Of a stretch of DNA of 64,000 nt, positions 9,120 through 18,630 are shown piece by piece. This stretch comes from Reddybacter sp041277045. Lineage in GTDB: Bacteria; Pseudomonadota; Gammaproteobacteria; Pseudomonadales; Porticoccaceae. Where the stretch lies: contig JBGFSY010000003.1 in assembly GCA_041277045.1 (NCBI GenBank), positions 124,001 through 188,000 on the forward strand. Reading direction: 5' to 3'. The first letter of the stretch is position 1; each line of letters begins with the position of its first letter. A program made the translations under genes and the position numbers. The notes under the pieces were generated by a model. It was not told where the DNA came from. It made no database searches and worked only from the letters and a program-made list of their open reading frames with translations.

Positions 9120-9605
9120 ATGAAGAGAAAAATACTAAGTGGATTAGCTATCGTATGTCTGTCATCTGCAACTCTTGCTGACCCTGACGAACATGGTTGT
9201 GGTTGGGGACAGTTGATTTTTGACGGCCAAAGTGGCCTGGTGCCCTATGTACTAGCCTCTCTTACTAATGCCACTGCGAGTAATGCTGTTTTTGGCATGA
9301 CCTCTAACACCAATGGCTGCCAAACGCATCACCCGATAAACTACGGTGGTAAATCGTGGTTTGCCGCTGCCGACTTTGCGGATGATATCGTCGAGGATAT
9401 AGCCAAAGGTGAGGGCGAAGCCCTTGATGCTCTTGCTGTGATGATCGGTATTGAAACAGAAGATCGTGCCTACTTTAATCGATTAACCCATGACAACTTC
9501 AATACTATTGCGCCATCATCAGAAGTGACCGGCGATCAGCTCATGACGGCCATAGACAGCCTTCTGGCTAATGATGAAAGGTTGGCTAAATACGTCGTAT
9601 CCTGA
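9120..9605 (+). CDS. DUF3015 family secreted protein
   Basis: Function unknown. The 161-aa product starts with a signal peptide (MKRKILSGLAIVCLSSATLA, likely cut after Ala20). The mature start DPDEHGCGWGQLIFDGQSG is the DUF3015 hallmark (CGWG near the N-terminus), and a later segment has TSNTNGCQTHHPI. The protein is therefore probably periplasmic, with two mature cysteines. ATG 9120 has a strong AAGGAG 8 bp upstream. A good intrinsic terminator follows at once, yet the next gene encodes a DUF4105 protein. In my recollection DUF3015 and DUF4105 genes are neighbours in other gammaproteobacteria, which suggests a shared envelope role. Confidence 0.85.
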   Translation: MKRKILSGLAIVCLSSATLADPDEHGCGWGQLIFDGQSGLVPYVLASLTNATASNAVFGMTSNTNGCQTHHPINYGGKSWFAAADFADDIVEDIAKGEGEALDALAVMIGIETEDRAYFNRLTHDNFNTIAPSSEVTGDQLMTAIDSLLANDERLAKYVVS

Positions 9606-9622
9606 TTCATCGTAACCCCAAT

Positions 9623-9653
9623 AAAAAAGGCCAGTTTAAATCTGGCCTTTTTT
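9623..9653 (+). terminator. intrinsic terminator after DUF3015 gene
   Basis: GGCCAG and CTGGCC pair around a 7-nt loop, preceded by A6 and followed by T6, a classical bidirectional-looking rho-independent terminator. It ends only about 27 bp before the likely start of the DUF4105 gene, so readthrough or a very close promoter must supply that gene. Confidence 0.85.
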
Positions 9654-9679
9654 ATTGCTGGTTGGCAGAGGTAAACACT

Positions 9680-11581
9680 TTGACTCATTACAGAAAATAC
9701 GACTTCCAGCTTTTCACGCGTTTATCTCTGCTAATTCTTTTCTTCGCATCAAGTCAATCTTTTGCGCTATCCACTATTGAAAAATTACAGCAACAAGCTG
9801 AGAATAAAAAGCTGTATGAAAAACCCTATTGGCTAGCTTTAGGGCATTACAATACCGTAGGTACAGCTAATAATAAATTTGAAAGTTACACCGATGACCC
9901 TGGTTTTTTCCTCAGTGAGAATGGAAAATATTCACCGGAAGATGAGCTAAAAGCAACCCTAAGTGCTTTTTTTGATCGCGATAAGACTGGAAACGAACAT
10001 GCTCAATGTCGTTTTGTTGCCCGCTTAAACTGGATCATTAGTGAATTATCGGCAGATCGAAGTAAACTACCTCAACAGAATTGCGCTGAATACCAGGTTT
10101 GGCGTAACGCTATTAATGCGGAAACGGTCACCCTAATCTTCGCCTCTCATTTTGTGAATAGCCCCTCATCCATGTATGGCCACACCTTATTGCGAATTGA
10201 TCCGCCAAAAAGGGTCAATCCCTCACAATGGCTGTCGTATGCCGTTAATTTTGGAGCCAATGTGCGCGAGGATGAGAACTCTCTTTTTTACGCCTGGCGA
10301 GGCCTGACGGGCGGTTATCCTGGGCTGTTTGCTATGGAGCCGTACTATAAAAAAATTAAGCAGTATTCGAACCTGGAAAATAGAGGCCTATGGGAATACC
10401 AGTTAGACCTGACACCTGAAGAGGTAAACAAGCTCGTTGTCCACCTCTGGGAGCTAAAGGGGATAAGTTTCGACTATTTCTTTACGGATGAGAATTGTAG
10501 TTTCCGTCTGTTAGAGCTACTTGAGATTGCTCGCCCCAATATAAATCTACTGTCAACCTTTGCTTACAAAGCAATTCCTACCGATACCGTTAGAGTGGTC
10601 AGCGACCACGGTATGATAAAAAACATTAACTACCGCGCCTCACATATCGAGAAAATAAATTATATCGCATCATCGTTAAACCCTGAGCAGAAGATACTGG
10701 CCCATGATTTGTCCATCGATACGGGGCTTGCTGAAGGGGAGGAGTATAAAAGTACTAGCCTTGATGATAAGCAAAATATTCTTTATGTGGCCTACAATTA
10801 TTTGCGTTATAAACAAACTAAGACAGCCCGTGATAAGGACATTGCCAAACGTAGCCATCGTTTGTTAGTCGAAATCAATGAGCATGGCAATGCTGATCTC
10901 TCATCCCTGCCTAGACCTTTTAACCCTATAGAGGGGCATAAAACGATGAGCCTGATTGTTGCTGCTGGTAATGAAGGTAGCGAAGAGTTTATTGAAGGGC
11001 AGTGGCGTATGACCTACCACGACTTATTAGACCCAGGCCCCGGGTATCCCCTGGGCCTGGGTATTGAAATGTTTGGCGTTACCGCTCGACAATGGCAAAG
11101 CGGAAGATCAACGCTTGAGCGTTTGGATTTTGTAGAGATCAATTCATTTGCTGCCAGGGATATCTTGTTTAAGCCCTCTTCCTGGCGAGTGAATGGAGGT
11201 CTGGAGAGGATTTACAGTGATGACGGCGATCAATTGGCACCCCATATTACCGGTGGCAGAGGTTATAGCGTTGAGCTCAACGATGATCTACTTTATTACA
11301 CCCTCATAACGGGTCGATACGAATATAATGAAATGCACAATGGCAATCATCAGGTCGGCGCAGGTATTTCTCTGGGCATTATTGGTGAAATTCATAATGT
11401 GAACACGACACTCGATTTAACCACGTATAAACTATTAAACGGTGAGGAACGCTATTCAATGACCTTTGGGCTGAGTTATGAATTCGCCAAAAATAAAGCA
11501 ATACGCTTAACAGCCGAGGGTGTGAAAGAAGGTGTGTACCAGGAAAATAATATTAAACTGGGTTACAGACACTATTTTTGA
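9680..11581 (+). CDS. DUF4105 (Lnb N-terminal periplasmic domain) outer-envelope protein
   Basis: Large exported protein of unknown function. The DUF4105/Lnb_N domain is recognised from FASHFVNSPSSMYGHTLLRI (near residue 160), LFYAWRGLTGGYPGLF and FFTDENCSFRLLELL. After residue about 420 the sequence alternates in a beta-barrel-like way and ends in an aromatic (RHYF), as outer-membrane proteins do. I infer a periplasmic domain joined to a barrel. A signal-like hydrophobic stretch (LSLLILFFASSQSFA) lies near the N-terminus. TTG 9680 is preferred over TTG 9662 because AGAGG lies 9 bp before it. Length is about 633 aa. The lipoprotein hydrolase follows after 37 bp, probably in the same operon. 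The gene is AT-rich compared with its neighbours. Confidence 0.85.
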   Translation: MTHYRKYDFQLFTRLSLLILFFASSQSFALSTIEKLQQQAENKKLYEKPYWLALGHYNTVGTANNKFESYTDDPGFFLSENGKYSPEDELKATLSAFFDRDKTGNEHAQCRFVARLNWIISELSADRSKLPQQNCAEYQVWRNAINAETVTLIFASHFVNSPSSMYGHTLLRIDPPKRVNPSQWLSYAVNFGANVREDENSLFYAWRGLTGGYPGLFAMEPYYKKIKQYSNLENRGLWEYQLDLTPEEVNKLVVHLWELKGISFDYFFTDENCSFRLLELLEIARPNINLLSTFAYKAIPTDTVRVVSDHGMIKNINYRASHIEKINYIASSLNPEQKILAHDLSIDTGLAEGEEYKSTSLDDKQNILYVAYNYLRYKQTKTARDKDIAKRSHRLLVEINEHGNADLSSLPRPFNPIEGHKTMSLIVAAGNEGSEEFIEGQWRMTYHDLLDPGPGYPLGLGIEMFGVTARQWQSGRSTLERLDFVEINSFAARDILFKPSSWRVNGGLERIYSDDGDQLAPHITGGRGYSVELNDDLLYYTLITGRYEYNEMHNGNHQVGAGISLGIIGEIHNVNTTLDLTTYKLLNGEERYSMTFGLSYEFAKNKAIRLTAEGVKEGVYQENNIKLGYRHYF

Positions 11582-11618
11582 GTGATGGCAAACCCGTTTG
11601 TTGATGGATTAAATAGGC

Positions 11619-12512
11619 ATGAAAAATAATGCTACGCAGGAGCGCCAAATCATCCGTTATATCGCAGCAGCATTATTATGTTTGTCGCTAAGCGGCTGTT
11701 CGAATTTATTTTTCTTCCCCTATAAAGCCCATCTTCAAACGCCTTCGGCCTATGCTCTGCCCTACGAAGATGTGCAGCTGGTCGCTAAAGACGGCACTAA
11801 ACTGCACGCCTGGTTCTTGCCCGCCAGCGATAAGCCCAAAGGCAACGTGTTGTATCTACATGGCAATGCCGAGAATATAAGTACTCATATATACAATATT
11901 CGCTGGTTGCCTAAAGCGGGTTATCAGGTTTTATTATTGGATTATCGAGGCTTTGGGCATTCTGATGGCGTGCCAAAAATACCTGAAATTTTTCTCGATA
12001 TTGATGCCGCTGTGGGCTGGATGAGCAGCGCGGTTCAGACAAAAGAGCAGCCCTTTTTTATTCTTGGGCAGAGCATTGGTGCCAGCTTAATGCTGCACGA
12101 TGTTGTCAAACATGCGGATAATCCACAGCTGTGTGGCCTGGTTAGTGATGCTGCCTTCACTCGCTATCGAGATATTGCTAGCCATGTTACGCGACAGTCC
12201 TGGGTGACGTGGCCCTTCCACTTTCCTGTGCTTTGGCGTGCTTACGATCAGTATGACCCCATCGATGGCTTGGCTAGTCTTTCCAAAACGCCGATATTAT
12301 TCTTCCATAGTGAAGAAGATGGGATTATCCCTTTCTCGAATCTGGATTTATTAATTGAGAATCACAAGGGCTATCATCAGCGTATTGCTACAGGTGGCCG
12401 CCACACGGCCACCTTTATGGTAGGAGCCAATCGTCAAATATTGCTCGATTTTTTTAAGGCGCAAGATTGCTCAAATGCCCCCAATAAGATCTATACTTTT
12501 ACAGCGCAGTGA
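11619..12512 (+). CDS. alpha/beta hydrolase, predicted lipoprotein
   Basis: Serine hydrolase of the ABHD17/FrsA-like type anchored in the envelope. The N-terminus has a membrane stretch ending in a lipobox (LSLSGC, Cys near residue 27). The fold motifs are YLHGNAENIS (oxyanion region), nucleophile elbow GQSIGAS, an acid in SEEDGIIP and a histidine in GGRHTAT, so the triad looks intact. The substrate is unknown. It follows the DUF4105 gene by 37 bp and probably belongs to that envelope operon. Its last 14 bp overlap the 3' end of valS on the other strand. Confidence 0.85.
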   Translation: MKNNATQERQIIRYIAAALLCLSLSGCSNLFFFPYKAHLQTPSAYALPYEDVQLVAKDGTKLHAWFLPASDKPKGNVLYLHGNAENISTHIYNIRWLPKAGYQVLLLDYRGFGHSDGVPKIPEIFLDIDAAVGWMSSAVQTKEQPFFILGQSIGASLMLHDVVKHADNPQLCGLVSDAAFTRYRDIASHVTRQSWVTWPFHFPVLWRAYDQYDPIDGLASLSKTPILFFHSEEDGIIPFSNLDLLIENHKGYHQRIATGGRHTATFMVGANRQILLDFFKAQDCSNAPNKIYTFTAQ

Positions 12513-15267
12513 TTTTCTCTTTTTGTTCCTCTAATCGCGTTAGTGCGCTCTCGGCTTCACTTTGTTTTTGACGTTCTTTAGCGACCACATCATGCGGTGC
12601 ATTGGCGATAAATTTTTCGTTAGATAGCTTACCTTTTAAGCGCCCTAGCTCTTTATTCAATTTGCCCAGCTCTTTGTCGAGGCGAGCCAGTTCTGCGTCT
12701 TTGTCAATAACGCCAGCCATGGGTACGAAAATTTCCATTTCGCTCACCAGAGCCGTTGCCGAGGGTGGCACGGGTGCATCGGCGTCGAGCCATTGCACCG
12801 ATTTAAGGTTGGCTAGTTTGGTCAGGTACTGGGCATTTTCGTTGAGGCGGCGCTGGTCTTCGGGGCCACCATTTTGAAACAGCAGAGGCAGTAATTTACC
12901 GGGGGAGATATTAATTTCGCCGCGAATATTGCGCACGCCCATAATGATTTGCTTGATCCACTCAATATCGGCATCGGCCGTGGTATCGCGCTGGCTGTCG
13001 TCGGGCAGGGGGAAGGGCTGAAGCATAATGGTTTCACCCTGCTTGCCCGCCAGCGTGTGGATTTTTTGCCAGACCTCTTCAGTGATGAAGGGCATCATCG
13101 GATGGGCCAGGCGCATAATGCTTTCGAGTACGCGAATCAGTGTGCGGCGCGTGCCTTTTTTCAGGGCGGCCGGAGCATTGTCGTCCCACAAAATGGGCTT
13201 GGATAATTCCAGATACCAGTCGCAATATTCGGACCAAACAAAGTCGTAGAGGGCCTGTGAGGCGAGGTCGAAGCGGAAGCTTTCGATGCCGTCGATGACC
13301 TGCTGCTCGGCATCTTGCAGGCGGCTGATAATCCAGCGGTCGGCAATGGAGAGCTGGTAGTCGTCACTGCCATCCTGCCCACAGTCGTGCTCTTCGGTGT
13401 TCATCAGCACGTAGCGGGTGGCATTCCATATTTTGTTGCAGAAGTTGCGGAAGCCCTCGATACGGCCGACGTCGAATTTAATGTCGCGCCCGGTCGATGC
13501 CAGCGAGTAGAAGGTGAAGCGCAGGGCATCGGTGCCGTAGGCCGACAAGCCATCGGGGAATTCTTTGCGGGTTTGTTTGGCGATTTTTTCGCGCATTTGC
13601 GGCTGCATCATACCGGTGGTGCGCTTGGTCACCAGTGGCTCTAATTCGATGCCGTCAATCAGGTCTATGGGGTCGAGGACATTGCCCTTCGACTTGGACA
13701 TTTTCTGTCCCTGGCCATCGCGTACCAGGCCGTGAACGTAAACGGTTTTAAAGGGCACGTCGTCCATAAAATACAGGGTGAGCATAATCATGCGCGCCAC
13801 CCAAAAGAAGATAATGTCGAAGCCGGTGACCAAGACGTCAGTGCCGTGAAAGGTTTTCAGTTCATCGGTATTTTGTGGCCAGCCGAGAGTGCCGAAAGTC
13901 CACAGGCCGGAGGAGAACCAAGTGTCGAGCACGTCGTCGTCCTGGCGCAGTTTAATGCTGTCGTCGAGACTATGCTTACTGCGCACATCGGCCTCACTGC
14001 GCCCGACGTAAATGTTGCCGGCCTCGTCGTACCAGGCCGGAATGCGATGGCCCCACCATAGTTGGCGGCTGATGCACCAGTCCTGAATATCGCGCATCCA
14101 CGAGAAGTACATGTTTTCGTATTGCTTGGGCACGAATTGAATGTCCTGCTGCTCAACCGCGTCGATGGCTTTTTCGGCCAGGGGCTTGGCGCTAACGTAC
14201 CACTGGTCGGTGAGCCAGGGTTCGATGACCACGTTGGAGCGATCACCGCGTGGGGTTTTCAGTGTGTGGGCATCGACCTTTTCAAGTAAGCCGAGCTCAT
14301 CGAGATCGGCAACCACAACCTTGCGCGCGTCAAAGCGATCGAGGCGCTGATATTTTTCCGGCACATTGGTGTTGAGATTGGCGTCTCGGTCGAAGATGTT
14401 GATCATTGGCAACTGGTGGCGCTGGCCAATGTCGTAATCGTTAAAGTCGTGGGCCGGGGTGATTTTCACGCAGCCCGAACCAAAGGCTATGTCGACATAG
14501 TCGTCGGCAATAATCGGTATTTCCCGGCCGCTTAGGGGCAGGGTAATGGTCTTGCCAATGTAGGCCTGGTAGCGCTCATCGTCGGGGTGTACGGCGACGG
14601 CAGTGTCGCCGAGCATGGTTTCGGGGCGGGTGGTGGCGACGATCATGTGGCCCGAGCCATCACTTAGGGGGTAGCGAAAGTGCCACAGGTGGCCCTGTTC
14701 TTCTTCGGAGATCACCTCGAGGTCAGAAATGGCGGTGTGCAGTTTTGGGTCCCAGTTAACCAGACGCTGGCCACGATAAATCAGGCCGTCGTCGTAGAGA
14801 CGGACAAAGGCCTCTTGTACGGCGTCGGAGAAACCGTCGTCCATGGTGAAGCGTTCGCGGGACCAGTCGGGCGAGGCGCCGAGGCGGCGCAGTTGCCGGG
14901 TAATATTGCCGCCGGATTCTGCCTTCCACTCCCAGACTTTTTCAATAAATTTATCGCGACCGAGATCGTGGCGACTAATGCCATCGGCCTCAAGCTGGCG
15001 CTCAACCACCATTTGCGTGGCGATGCCCGCGTGGTCGGTACCCACTTGCCACAGCGTGTTGTCACCCTTCATGCGGTGGTAGCGCACCAGGCCATCCATA
15101 ATGGCTTCCTGAAAACCGTGGCCCATGTGCAAGTTGCCGGTGACATTGGGCGGCGGAATCATGATGCAAAAGGGGTCGCCGCTACCGGAGGGCTTGAAGT
15201 GGCCGCTCTCCTCCCAGATTTTGTACCAATGGCTTTCGATGGCTTGGGGCTGGTAGGTTTTATCCAT
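12499..15267 (-). CDS. valS: valyl-tRNA synthetase
   Basis: Class I aminoacyl-tRNA synthetase that charges tRNA-Val. The HIGH-type motif is PPPNVTGNLHMGH (residues 38-50) and the KMSKS loop is QKMSKSKGN. An editing (CP1) domain lies between them (TTRPETMLGDTAVAVHP). An anticodon-binding domain (WIISRL onward) and a C-terminal coiled coil (about 850-922, rich in K, E and L) follow. The 922 aa length is normal. It ends in a 14-bp convergent overlap with the hydrolase gene. holC and pepA lie upstream on the same strand, the usual pepA-holC-valS order. Confidence 0.98.
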   Translation of the reverse strand: MDKTYQPQAIESHWYKIWEESGHFKPSGSGDPFCIMIPPPNVTGNLHMGHGFQEAIMDGLVRYHRMKGDNTLWQVGTDHAGIATQMVVERQLEADGISRHDLGRDKFIEKVWEWKAESGGNITRQLRRLGASPDWSRERFTMDDGFSDAVQEAFVRLYDDGLIYRGQRLVNWDPKLHTAISDLEVISEEEQGHLWHFRYPLSDGSGHMIVATTRPETMLGDTAVAVHPDDERYQAYIGKTITLPLSGREIPIIADDYVDIAFGSGCVKITPAHDFNDYDIGQRHQLPMINIFDRDANLNTNVPEKYQRLDRFDARKVVVADLDELGLLEKVDAHTLKTPRGDRSNVVIEPWLTDQWYVSAKPLAEKAIDAVEQQDIQFVPKQYENMYFSWMRDIQDWCISRQLWWGHRIPAWYDEAGNIYVGRSEADVRSKHSLDDSIKLRQDDDVLDTWFSSGLWTFGTLGWPQNTDELKTFHGTDVLVTGFDIIFFWVARMIMLTLYFMDDVPFKTVYVHGLVRDGQGQKMSKSKGNVLDPIDLIDGIELEPLVTKRTTGMMQPQMREKIAKQTRKEFPDGLSAYGTDALRFTFYSLASTGRDIKFDVGRIEGFRNFCNKIWNATRYVLMNTEEHDCGQDGSDDYQLSIADRWIISRLQDAEQQVIDGIESFRFDLASQALYDFVWSEYCDWYLELSKPILWDDNAPAALKKGTRRTLIRVLESIMRLAHPMMPFITEEVWQKIHTLAGKQGETIMLQPFPLPDDSQRDTTADADIEWIKQIIMGVRNIRGEINISPGKLLPLLFQNGGPEDQRRLNENAQYLTKLANLKSVQWLDADAPVPPSATALVSEMEIFVPMAGVIDKDAELARLDKELGKLNKELGRLKGKLSNEKFIANAPHDVVAKERQKQSEAESALTRLEEQKEKITAL

Positions 15268-15398
15268 GATGCGAGTGCGTACCTGTATATGAGTTGAAAG
15301 GTTGAGTTGAAGCGTTGGGTTGACGAATGAGACTTAAGGGGTGGCGAATTATACGGGGAGAGGGGGCGTTACTCTATAGCCGAGAACAGCGTCGATCA

Positions 15399-15854
15399 CT
15401 ATAAGAGCACGGGCGCGCCTTTGAGATTTTCAACCTTGCTAAAGCCTAAGGGGTAGCCGAGGTGTTTGTAGTGAGCAAAGCGCTCACGTTTCGTTTGCAC
15501 CTGGGCTTCATCGCCATAAATGAGCTCGGCTAGGTGTTCGAAGCGGCTGAACCAGCTGGGCGTGTCGCTATCGAGATTAATCATCATGTCGTGGTAGTCG
15601 CCGGGCTCTTCGCCACTGCAGATGTAGATAGGCGCGCTGTCGTCGGCGGCCGTACTGTGGGCGAGAAAACTACTGGGAATATGTTGCCAGAGCCTTTGCT
15701 CAAGGCTTTTTACCAGCGCGGCATCGCGGCAGTAGACGAGCACGCTGTGCTGTTTTTTTCCGGCTTCACTGGCTAATTCACAAACCAATTGCAGGGCGCG
15801 GGCGATGGTGTCTTCGCTGCTGCCCTGCAATTGATGAAAATGTACTTTTGTCAT
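15399..15854 (-). CDS. holC: DNA polymerase III subunit chi
   Basis: Clamp-loader accessory subunit that links the psi subunit and single-strand binding protein. The 151-aa product has the chi layout: MTKVHFHQL start, VLVYCRDAALVKSLEQRLW (about 38-57), then DSAPIYICSGEEPGDYHDMMINLDSD and a C-terminal YKHLGYPL segment. It lies between pepA and valS, as in many gammaproteobacteria, 18 bp downstream of pepA and 131 bp upstream of valS. Confidence 0.93.
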   Translation of the reverse strand: MTKVHFHQLQGSSEDTIARALQLVCELASEAGKKQHSVLVYCRDAALVKSLEQRLWQHIPSSFLAHSTAADDSAPIYICSGEEPGDYHDMMINLDSDTPSWFSRFEHLAELIYGDEAQVQTKRERFAHYKHLGYPLGFSKVENLKGAPVLL

Positions 15855-15872
15855 AGGTAGCTATTTTACGTT

Positions 15873-17360
15873 TTATGCCGAGGCGCGATTGCGTAAATAC
15901 TCCATCAATAAAGGCACCGGGCGACCGGTCGCCCCCTTGGGGCCAGCTGATAACCAGGCTGTACCGGCGATGTCGAGGTGAGCCCAGCGGTAGTCTTTGG
16001 TAAAGCGCGCGAGAAAACAGGCAGCGGTAATGCTGCCACCACCGGCGCCACCAATATTGCCCATATCGGCAAAGTTACTTTTCAGTTGCTGGTTGTATTC
16101 ATCCCAGAGGGGCATTTGCCAGGCGCGGTCCCCCGAGTTTTGGCTGGCGTCGAGCAGGTCTTGCGCCAGCTCATCATCGTTGCTGTACAGGCCGGAGGCA
16201 TGGGAGCCAAGGGCGACAATACAGGCGCCGGTGAGGGTGGCAATATCAATCACCGTGTCGGGCTTGTAGCGCGCCACGTAGGTGAGGGCGTCGCAAAGTA
16301 TCAAGCGGCCTTCGGCATCGGTGTTGAGTACTTCAATGGTTTGCCCCGACATGGAGGTCACGACGTCACCGGGCTTCGTTGCCTTGCCGCTGGGCATATT
16401 TTCAACGGCGGGGATAACGCCGATGACATTAATGGGCAGGGCCGATGTGGCGAGTGCCTCCATCACGCCGAGCACGCTGGCCGCGCCGCACATGTCGTAT
16501 TTCATTTCATCCATCTTGCCGCCGGGCTTGAGGCTAATGCCGCCGGAGTCGAAGGTCACACCCTTGCCGACTAGCACGATGGGCTTGGCGCCTTTTTTAC
16601 CGCCTTTGTAATCGAGGGCGATTAAATGGGCTGGCTCCACGGTACCGGCTGTGACCGATAACAACGAACCCATGCCGAGATCGGCCATTTGTTTTTCAGA
16701 TAAAACCTGGCAGCCCATGCTTTTGTGCTTGCGGGCCAGGGCGCGGCTGTACTTCGCCAGATAACTGGGCGTGCAAGTGTTGGCGGCTAAATCGCCCAGT
16801 AAGCGCGCTTGATTTACACCGACGGCTACGGCCTGACCGTAGCTAAGACCCGCTTGTGCGGCACCCTGTACTTTTTTGTCGCTGCAAAGCAGGGTGACTT
16901 TCTTTAATTTAAGCTTACTAGCGGCCGGGGGCTTGCCGCCGTTAAAGGCGTAGCTGGCTTCACCAAACTGCTGGGCCAGTTGTTGTGCGGCCCAGCGTGC
17001 ATCCTGACCTGTCACCTCGACTTCGGCCAGGGTTGTCGCCACAGAGGCGATGGCATCGCCCTTGGTTTGTTTGGCGACAGTGCGGGCAATCTTCAAAAAA
17101 TCTTTACTCGAGGCTGCCCCAGTGCCGGTGCCGACTAATAACAGGCGCTTGGCAACAATACCGCTGGGTTCGTGCAGCATCAATGTCGATGCACACTTGC
17201 CACTAATATCCTTGCCCTCAAGCCTGCGGCTGATCAGCCCGTCGGTGGCTTTGTCGATGGCAGCGCTTGTTGCGCTGAGTTTTTTGTTAGCGGGCACGGC
17301 GACAACCAAGCAATCGGTTTTTAGTGTAAGTGGGTCGGTGGAACGTGCGACAATTTCCAT
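15873..17360 (-). CDS. pepA: cytosol (leucyl) aminopeptidase
   Basis: M17 dizinc/manganese leucyl aminopeptidase, in some species also a DNA-binding regulator. The metal-binding segment is GKGVTFDSGGISLKPG followed by MKYDMCGAA. The M17 signature NTDAEGRLIL is complete. The 495 aa length fits. The N-terminal domain is the more variable half. The gene starts 148 bp from the divergent lptF gene, which matches the conserved gammaproteobacterial pepA/lptF arrangement. Confidence 0.97.
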   Translation of the reverse strand: MEIVARSTDPLTLKTDCLVVAVPANKKLSATSAAIDKATDGLISRRLEGKDISGKCASTLMLHEPSGIVAKRLLLVGTGTGAASSKDFLKIARTVAKQTKGDAIASVATTLAEVEVTGQDARWAAQQLAQQFGEASYAFNGGKPPAASKLKLKKVTLLCSDKKVQGAAQAGLSYGQAVAVGVNQARLLGDLAANTCTPSYLAKYSRALARKHKSMGCQVLSEKQMADLGMGSLLSVTAGTVEPAHLIALDYKGGKKGAKPIVLVGKGVTFDSGGISLKPGGKMDEMKYDMCGAASVLGVMEALATSALPINVIGVIPAVENMPSGKATKPGDVVTSMSGQTIEVLNTDAEGRLILCDALTYVARYKPDTVIDIATLTGACIVALGSHASGLYSNDDELAQDLLDASQNSGDRAWQMPLWDEYNQQLKSNFADMGNIGGAGGGSITAACFLARFTKDYRWAHLDIAGTAWLSAGPKGATGRPVPLLMEYLRNRASA

Positions 17361-17508
17361 GGTGTCTCCCGAGACAAAGGTGGTTAAATACTGGATAATT
17401 ATTTACGGTCGCTAGTGTATGCCATGGCTCTGTTGAGACCAAACGCCTCGACCTCAAAATAATGCTTTTTAACGAACAAATTAACCAATCAAGGTTGTAC
17501 ATTTTTCT

Positions 17509-18630
17509 GTGATTATTTTTCGCTACATCGCCCGGGATTTACTTGGCACCACGGCTGCCGTTTGCGCAGTGCTGATGCTGGTCATTATCAGTGGCCGCTT
17601 TGTGAAGTATCTCGCCGAGGCTGCCGCGGGCATGCTCGATGCGAATATCCTCTTTGCGGTGATCGGCTATCGCCTGCCCGGTTTTCTCGAATTGATTTTA
17701 CCCTTGGCCTTTTTCCTCGGTATTTTGCTGGTCTACGGTCGGCTCTATGTCGACAGTGAAATGACCGTGCTCTACGCCTGTGGCATGAGCCCCAACAAAT
17801 TAATTGCCTACACCATGGCCGTTGCCGTGCTGGTGGCAGGGGTGGTGGCCTGGTTGAGTTTTTCCATCAGCCCCGGTGGGCTGGCCAAGGCAGAGGCCCT
17901 GCTCAGTGCGCAAAAATCTCGGGGGGAATTTGAATCCCTTGAAGGCGGCAAGTTTTACCCCCTGCGTGGTGGCCGTGGAGTTACTTACACCGAGTCAATA
18001 GATGACGATGGCACTATGCACGAAGTGTTTTTATCCCAATCGAGTGTTGATAGTAGCGGCGTACGCCAGGTAGTGGTGCTGGCTGAAAATGGCCGCCCTA
18101 AGCGTGCTGAGGAAAATGGCGAGCGCTATCTGGTGCTTAATAAGGGGTATCGCATTGAGGGCACGCCGGGGCGAGCGGATTTTCAAATTACTGCTTTTGA
18201 GGAATACGGTCAGCGTCTGGAAAAAAACAAGAATATTCGACGCCATCGTGAAAAGGCGGCGCTGATGTCGACCGCTGCGCTACGGGCATCGGATCGACCC
18301 GAGCATATTGCCGCTCTGCAATGGCGCTATTCGGTGCCCATTTTGGTCCTGGTAGTATCGCTTATGGCAGTGCCATTGAGCCGCACCAACCCCCGACAGG
18401 GGCGTTTCGTTAAAGTGTTTCCCGCAGTGATCCTTTATATTCTTTATCTAGTTGGCCTTAATGCCGCTCGAGGTGCATTGGAGGATGGCGATATTTCAGC
18501 GACCCTGGGGCTGTGGTGGGTACATGGTATTTTTATGGTGATTGCCGCGGGCCTGCTACTTTGGGATAGCGGTTGGCGGGGTAAGCGCTTGAGGTCTTCT
18601 GCCACGATAGCCGCGGGGAGTGAGCAATGA
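17509..18630 (+). CDS. lptF: LPS export permease LptF
   Basis: Inner-membrane permease of the LptB2FG transporter that extracts lipopolysaccharide and passes it to LptC. The sequence starts IIFRYIARDLLGTTAAVCAVL, with early membrane helices up to residue about 110. A periplasmic domain covers about 130-250 and three helices close the protein (PILVLVVSLMAVPLSRTNPRQGRF is characteristic). Length is 373 aa. The start is GTG 17509. Its stop overlaps the lptG start by 4 bp (ATGA), so the two subunits are translationally coupled. Confidence 0.95.
   Translation: MIIFRYIARDLLGTTAAVCAVLMLVIISGRFVKYLAEAAAGMLDANILFAVIGYRLPGFLELILPLAFFLGILLVYGRLYVDSEMTVLYACGMSPNKLIAYTMAVAVLVAGVVAWLSFSISPGGLAKAEALLSAQKSRGEFESLEGGKFYPLRGGRGVTYTESIDDDGTMHEVFLSQSSVDSSGVRQVVVLAENGRPKRAEENGERYLVLNKGYRIEGTPGRADFQITAFEEYGQRLEKNKNIRRHREKAALMSTAALRASDRPEHIAALQWRYSVPILVLVVSLMAVPLSRTNPRQGRFVKVFPAVILYILYLVGLNAARGALEDGDISATLGLWWVHGIFMVIAAGLLLWDSGWRGKRLRSSATIAAGSEQ

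Noticed and set aside
14680..15297. 205-codon open frame on the plus strand
   Set aside because: It lies antisense to valS over its whole length, and valS has complete family motifs. No RBS and no recognisable product.
15978..16574. 198-codon open frame on the plus strand
   Set aside because: Antisense to pepA, whose M17 signature is intact. Composition is that of a reversed GC-rich gene.
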